A stretch of 64,000 nucleotides of DNA from JACPNO01 sp963825405 (lineage in GTDB: Bacteria; Acidobacteriota; Terriglobia; Bryobacterales; Bryobacteraceae), in assembly GCA_963825405.1 (NCBI GenBank), contig CAWGTB010000001.1:62001-126000 (forward strand), read 5' to 3'. Both the position numbers and the translations under genes were made by a program. How positions within the stretch are numbered: position 1 is the stretch's first letter; every line of letters begins with the position of its first letter. Shown here one piece after another: positions 62,965-64,000 of this stretch. Under the pieces are notes generated by a model, which was given only the letters and a program-made list of their open reading frames with translations, did not search any database and was not told where the DNA came from.

Positions 62965-64000
62965 ATGGCTGATCCCACCGATTCGTTTTATCGCATCCAG
63001 AAGTTGCCGCCCTACGTTTTCGCCGTCATCAATGAGATGAAGGCGCGAGCGCGTGCCGCGCAGCAGGATGTGATCGATCTCGGCATGGGCAATCCCGATG
63101 GCGCTACGCCGCGCGTGGTGGTCAACAAGCTGATCGAAGCCACCAAGAATCCGCGCAACCATCGCTACTCGGTATCGCGCGGCATTCCGCATCTGCGGCA
63201 GGAAATCGTCAAGCGCTATAAGGCCAATTACGACGTCGATCTCGATCCCGACTCGGAAGCCATCGTCACCATCGGTGCGAAAGATGCGCTCGCGCATTTG
63301 CTGTTCGCCGTCGTCGGTCCGGATGACGCGGTGGTTTCGCCGAATCCCGCCTATCCGATTCATCAGTACGGCGTCATCATGGCCGAGGGGCACGCCTGCA
63401 TGCTGCCCATGCCGGACGCCGCGACTTTTCTCAGCGGCCTCGAAGACCTGTACCGGCGCTCCACGCGCAAGCCGAAACTGATTCTGATTTCGTTCCCGCA
63501 CAATCCCACCACCACCTGCGTCGATCTGGATTTCTTTCGCGAGATCGTCGCGCATGGCGCGCCATCACGGCTCGCTGGTGGTGCACGATTTCGCGTACGC
63601 CGATCTTGGTTTCGACGGCTACAAGCCGCCCAGCATTCTGCAGGTGGAGGGAGCCAAGGACGTCGCGGTTGAAATTTTTTCGCTCTCGAAAAGCTACAAC
63701 ATGGCCGGCTGGCGCGTGGGTTTCTGCGTGGGGAATCCGCGCATGATCGGCGCGTTGGCGCGCATCAAGAGCTACCTGGATTACGGCGTGTTTCAGCCGA
63801 TACAGATCGCCTCCATCATCGCCCTGCGCGATTGTGAAGAGGACACCAAAAAGATTTGCGCGCTGTATCAAAGGCGTCGCGACGTGCTGGTGACGGGACT
63901 CAAACGCGCAGGCTGGCCGGTCGAGCCTCCGCGCGGATCGATGTTTCTGTGGGCGCCGATTCCGGAGAAATATCGCGCCATCGGTTCGCTGGAATTTTCC
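62965..64000 (+). CDS. alaC: AlaC-type alanine aminotransferase (one indel, cut by window end)
   Basis: Class I/II aminotransferase making alanine from pyruvate. AlaC-type blocks: MADPTDSFYRIQKLPPYVFA, DVIDLGMGNPDGATPRVVVN, NHRYSVSRGIPHLRQEIVKR, ISFPHNPTTTCVDLDFF, VVHDFAYADLGFDGYKPPSI and the PLP lysine block VEIFSLSKSYNMAGWRVGFC. One surplus base near 63555 breaks the frame between EIVA and MARHHGSLVV. The reading stops at the window edge near EKYRAIGSLEFS, so the last few dozen residues are missing. LL-diaminopimelate aminotransferases are relatives, but the blocks match AlaC better. Confidence 0.88.

Noticed and set aside
41224..64000. A 23-kb horizontally acquired island
   Set aside because: The right part carries core genes (nusA, infB, rimP, hemE) of another phylum, no mobility genes, and truncates genes on both sides. 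A chimera is simpler.

Overview
The window is a join of two unrelated genomes. Positions 1 to about 41,224 are AT-leaning and come from a Bacteroidota bacterium, most like Chitinophagaceae: TAnnTTTG promoter boxes, DUF3857 proteins, the Bacteroidota type of arginine decarboxylase, DUF2911, and a standalone deoxynucleoside kinase next to folK. Positions from about 41,227 to the end are strongly GC-rich and look like Acidobacteriota (Solibacter/Bryobacter-like): a rimP-nusA-infB-DUF503-rbfA operon, hemE-hemG, and GGGCGGGTTT palindromes. The break lies inside two genes, leaving a sterol-desaturase N-terminus joined out of frame to the middle of a cyclic-nucleotide-binding/DUF1003 protein. I read this as an assembly chimera, not a natural fusion or an island. 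The taxonomic calls are inferences from gene content and composition.

Bacteroidota part. In order: a BlaI-type repressor (cut by the window edge), a membrane pyrophosphatase (hppA), rpmI-rplT with a structured leader, arginine decarboxylase, a secreted protein, Hsp20, a bacilliredoxin, a beta-rich lipoprotein, a methyltransferase, a polysaccharide flippase, serA, a beta-lactamase-family hydrolase, nnrD, an Old Yellow Enzyme, a histidine kinase, a DsbA-like protein lacking its first cysteine, clpB, a degenerate serine hydrolase, a xylulokinase, three tandem transglutaminase-like DUF3857 proteins, queG, bioA, an sppA/ABC-2 permease/SRPBCC/DUF2911 cluster, folK, a deoxynucleoside kinase, an MFS transporter, a metallo-beta-lactamase-fold enzyme and a YkgJ protein. 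About half of these genes are split by single-base indels, on the order of one per kilobase, which looks like long-read error. I give full spans across the breaks. Two families of short AT-rich repeats sit at gene 3' ends, sometimes as inverted pairs.

Acidobacteriota part. In order: the truncated CNBD-DUF1003 protein, a broken alpha/beta hydrolase, a CreD-like membrane protein, a class-III aminotransferase with a four-cysteine insert, a methyltransferase, a mini flagellar-rod-like protein, an isoprenylcysteine-methyltransferase-like protein, DinB, YkgJ, a VapBC toxin-antitoxin pair, YraN, galT, then a long leftward block. In transcription order that block is rimP, nusA, infB, DUF503, rbfA, apbE, hemE, hemG. 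After it come a class I/II aminotransferase, a coiled-coil protein, a VOC protein, an MFS transporter and alaC, which runs off the window. Frameshifts are several times rarer here.

No tRNA, rRNA, CRISPR array, insertion sequence or prophage was seen, and no gap longer than about 300 bases lacks a gene. I did not find a convincing new multi-gene system. The most unusual biology is the DUF3857 triplet with one intact and two dead catalytic sites, the cysteine-lacking DsbA-like protein, the repeat families that supply gene stop codons, and the orphan rod-like protein.
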